From JBBDSV01 sp040904785 (lineage in GTDB: Bacteria; Actinomycetota; Nitriliruptoria; Nitriliruptorales; Nitriliruptoraceae), in contig JBBDSV010000015.1 in assembly GCA_040904785.1 (NCBI GenBank), positions 1-51,882 of the forward strand: DNA of 51,882 bases. Reading direction: 5' to 3'. Position numbers and translations under genes: made by a program. Positions 51,603 through 51,882 of this stretch are shown piece by piece. Each line of letters begins with the position of its first letter. Position 1 is the first letter of the stretch. Below the pieces are notes generated by a model. It made no database searches. It worked only from the letters and a program-made list of their open reading frames with translations, and was not told where the DNA came from.

Positions 51603-51797
51603 TCACAGCTCGTCGAGCGTCGCGAGTTCGGCAACGATCGCCGCATTGACGGATTCGAACACGCTGACGCGGTCGTCCAGTGTTGCGCCGTCGAGTTCGT
51701 CAAGCTGGCGCTGAAGCTTGGCAAGGCGATCGTCCCCACCCGATGACGACGCAACCCGCCCGTCATCGTGACCCGAGGCCACTGCATCATCCGTCAT
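51603..51797 (-). CDS. Small acidic protein upstream of tlyA
   Basis: A 64-aa hydrophilic protein, with an Asp/Ser/Gly-rich first half and a predicted helix in the second half (RLAKLQRQLDELDGATLDDR, then VFESVNAAIVAELATLDEL). Small proteins with a similar helical ending occur just upstream of tlyA in other actinobacteria, which supports it as real. No function is known. ATG at 51797; 7 bp to tlyA and 13 bp from the upstream repeat protein, so it belongs to one transcript. Confidence 0.65.
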   Translation of the reverse strand: MTDDAVASGHDDGRVASSSGGDDRLAKLQRQLDELDGATLDDRVSVFESVNAAIVAELATLDEL

Positions 51798-51810
51798 CGC
51801 CGCGGCTTCG

Positions 51811-51882
51811 TCACGTCGACGACCGACGCGTTGCCGCCTTCTTGGCGGTCGCCTTCTTCGCGGTCGCCTTCTTGGCGGTCGC
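51811..51882 (-). CDS. C-terminal end of a lysine/alanine-repeat (histone H1-like) protein, partial
   Basis: Only the last 23 codons lie in the window, in frame with the right edge. They read as three ATAKK units followed by AATRRSST and a TGA stop. Such tails occur in actinobacterial nucleoid proteins of the histone H1/HU-extended type (HupB, Hc1-like), where Lys-Ala repeats bind DNA without base specificity. The N-terminal domain, and so the family, lies outside the window. Confidence 0.65.
   Translation of the reverse strand, partial: ATAKKATAKKATAKKAATRRSST
51836..51880. repeat. 15-bp tandem repeat coding for ATAKK
   Basis: Three head-to-tail copies of GCCTTCTTGGCGGTC, the middle one with one substitution (TTCGC), continuing past the window edge. 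The period keeps the reading frame (five codons), so copy number could vary without frameshift. Confidence 0.85.

Noticed and set aside
1..51882. CRISPR arrays, tRNA/rRNA genes, insertion sequences or prophage
   Set aside because: Intergenic space is small and was read through; no repeat-spacer pattern, cloverleaf, terminal inverted repeat pair or transposase or phage gene was recognised.

Overview
This is a gene-dense, high-GC stretch of core chromosome from an actinobacterium. The evidence is a division and cell-wall (dcw) cluster without ftsA that continues from ftsZ into pgeF, yggS, sepF, yggT and a DivIVA-like gene; a DUF3040 gene upstream of mraZ; a MurE with the meso-diaminopimelate motif DNPR; SigA-like promoters with TANNNT -10 boxes; and frequent GTG starts. 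Gene order and the style of FtsZ and IleS fit a deep-branching lineage such as Acidimicrobiia (Ilumatobacter-like). That placement is inference from memory of gene order, not from a search. I see no phage, transposon, CRISPR, rRNA or tRNA gene.

Layout, left to right. 1-3362: a glycine betaine/proline-type ABC importer operon (ATPase, permease, lipoprotein; minus strand) ending in a perfect terminator-like hairpin at the window edge. 3521-8391: hisI-trpE-trpC-trpB-trpA (minus). 8556-9791: a plus-strand DUF2510 membrane protein that splits the amino-acid genes. 9806-15092: hisD-hisC-hisB-hisH-hisA-hisF (minus). 15173-20789: dnaE, rluD, lspA and a TraR/DksA zinc-finger gene (minus). 20957-24771: ileS and a small HExxH protein, the only long plus-strand block. 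24734-43429: the dcw cluster on the minus strand, transcribed from mraZ through rsmH, ftsL, ftsI, murE, murF, mraY, murD, ftsW, murG, murC, murB, ftsQ, ftsZ, pgeF, yggS, sepF and yggT to a DivIVA-like gene, mostly with 1-8 nt overlaps. 43789-51882: tetR, DUF3040, nudix, pyrG, a degenerate LytM protein, recN, nadK, tlyA, a small protein, and the tail of a lysine/alanine-repeat protein running off the window (all minus).

How the genes work together. MurB to MurG, MraY, FtsW and FtsI form the cytoplasmic-to-membrane peptidoglycan pathway and the septal synthase. FtsZ, SepF, FtsQ, FtsL and the DivIVA-like protein form the divisome scaffold. LspA and RluD serve lipoprotein maturation and ribosome modification. 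HisDCBHAFI and TrpECBA are incomplete pathway sets: hisG, hisE, trpD, trpF and trpG are not in the window.

The sequence gives good regulatory detail. There are strong candidate promoters before mraZ, ftsZ and pyrG, a two-copy MraZ-type operator overlapping the mraZ -10 box, and leader hairpins before ftsZ, pyrG and dnaE. The least explained items are the HExxH protein after ileS, the pyrG and ftsZ leaders, the LytM protein lacking a metal ligand, and the Cys/His tail on RluD. I do not see a convincing wholly new multi-gene system; most of the window is conserved housekeeping.
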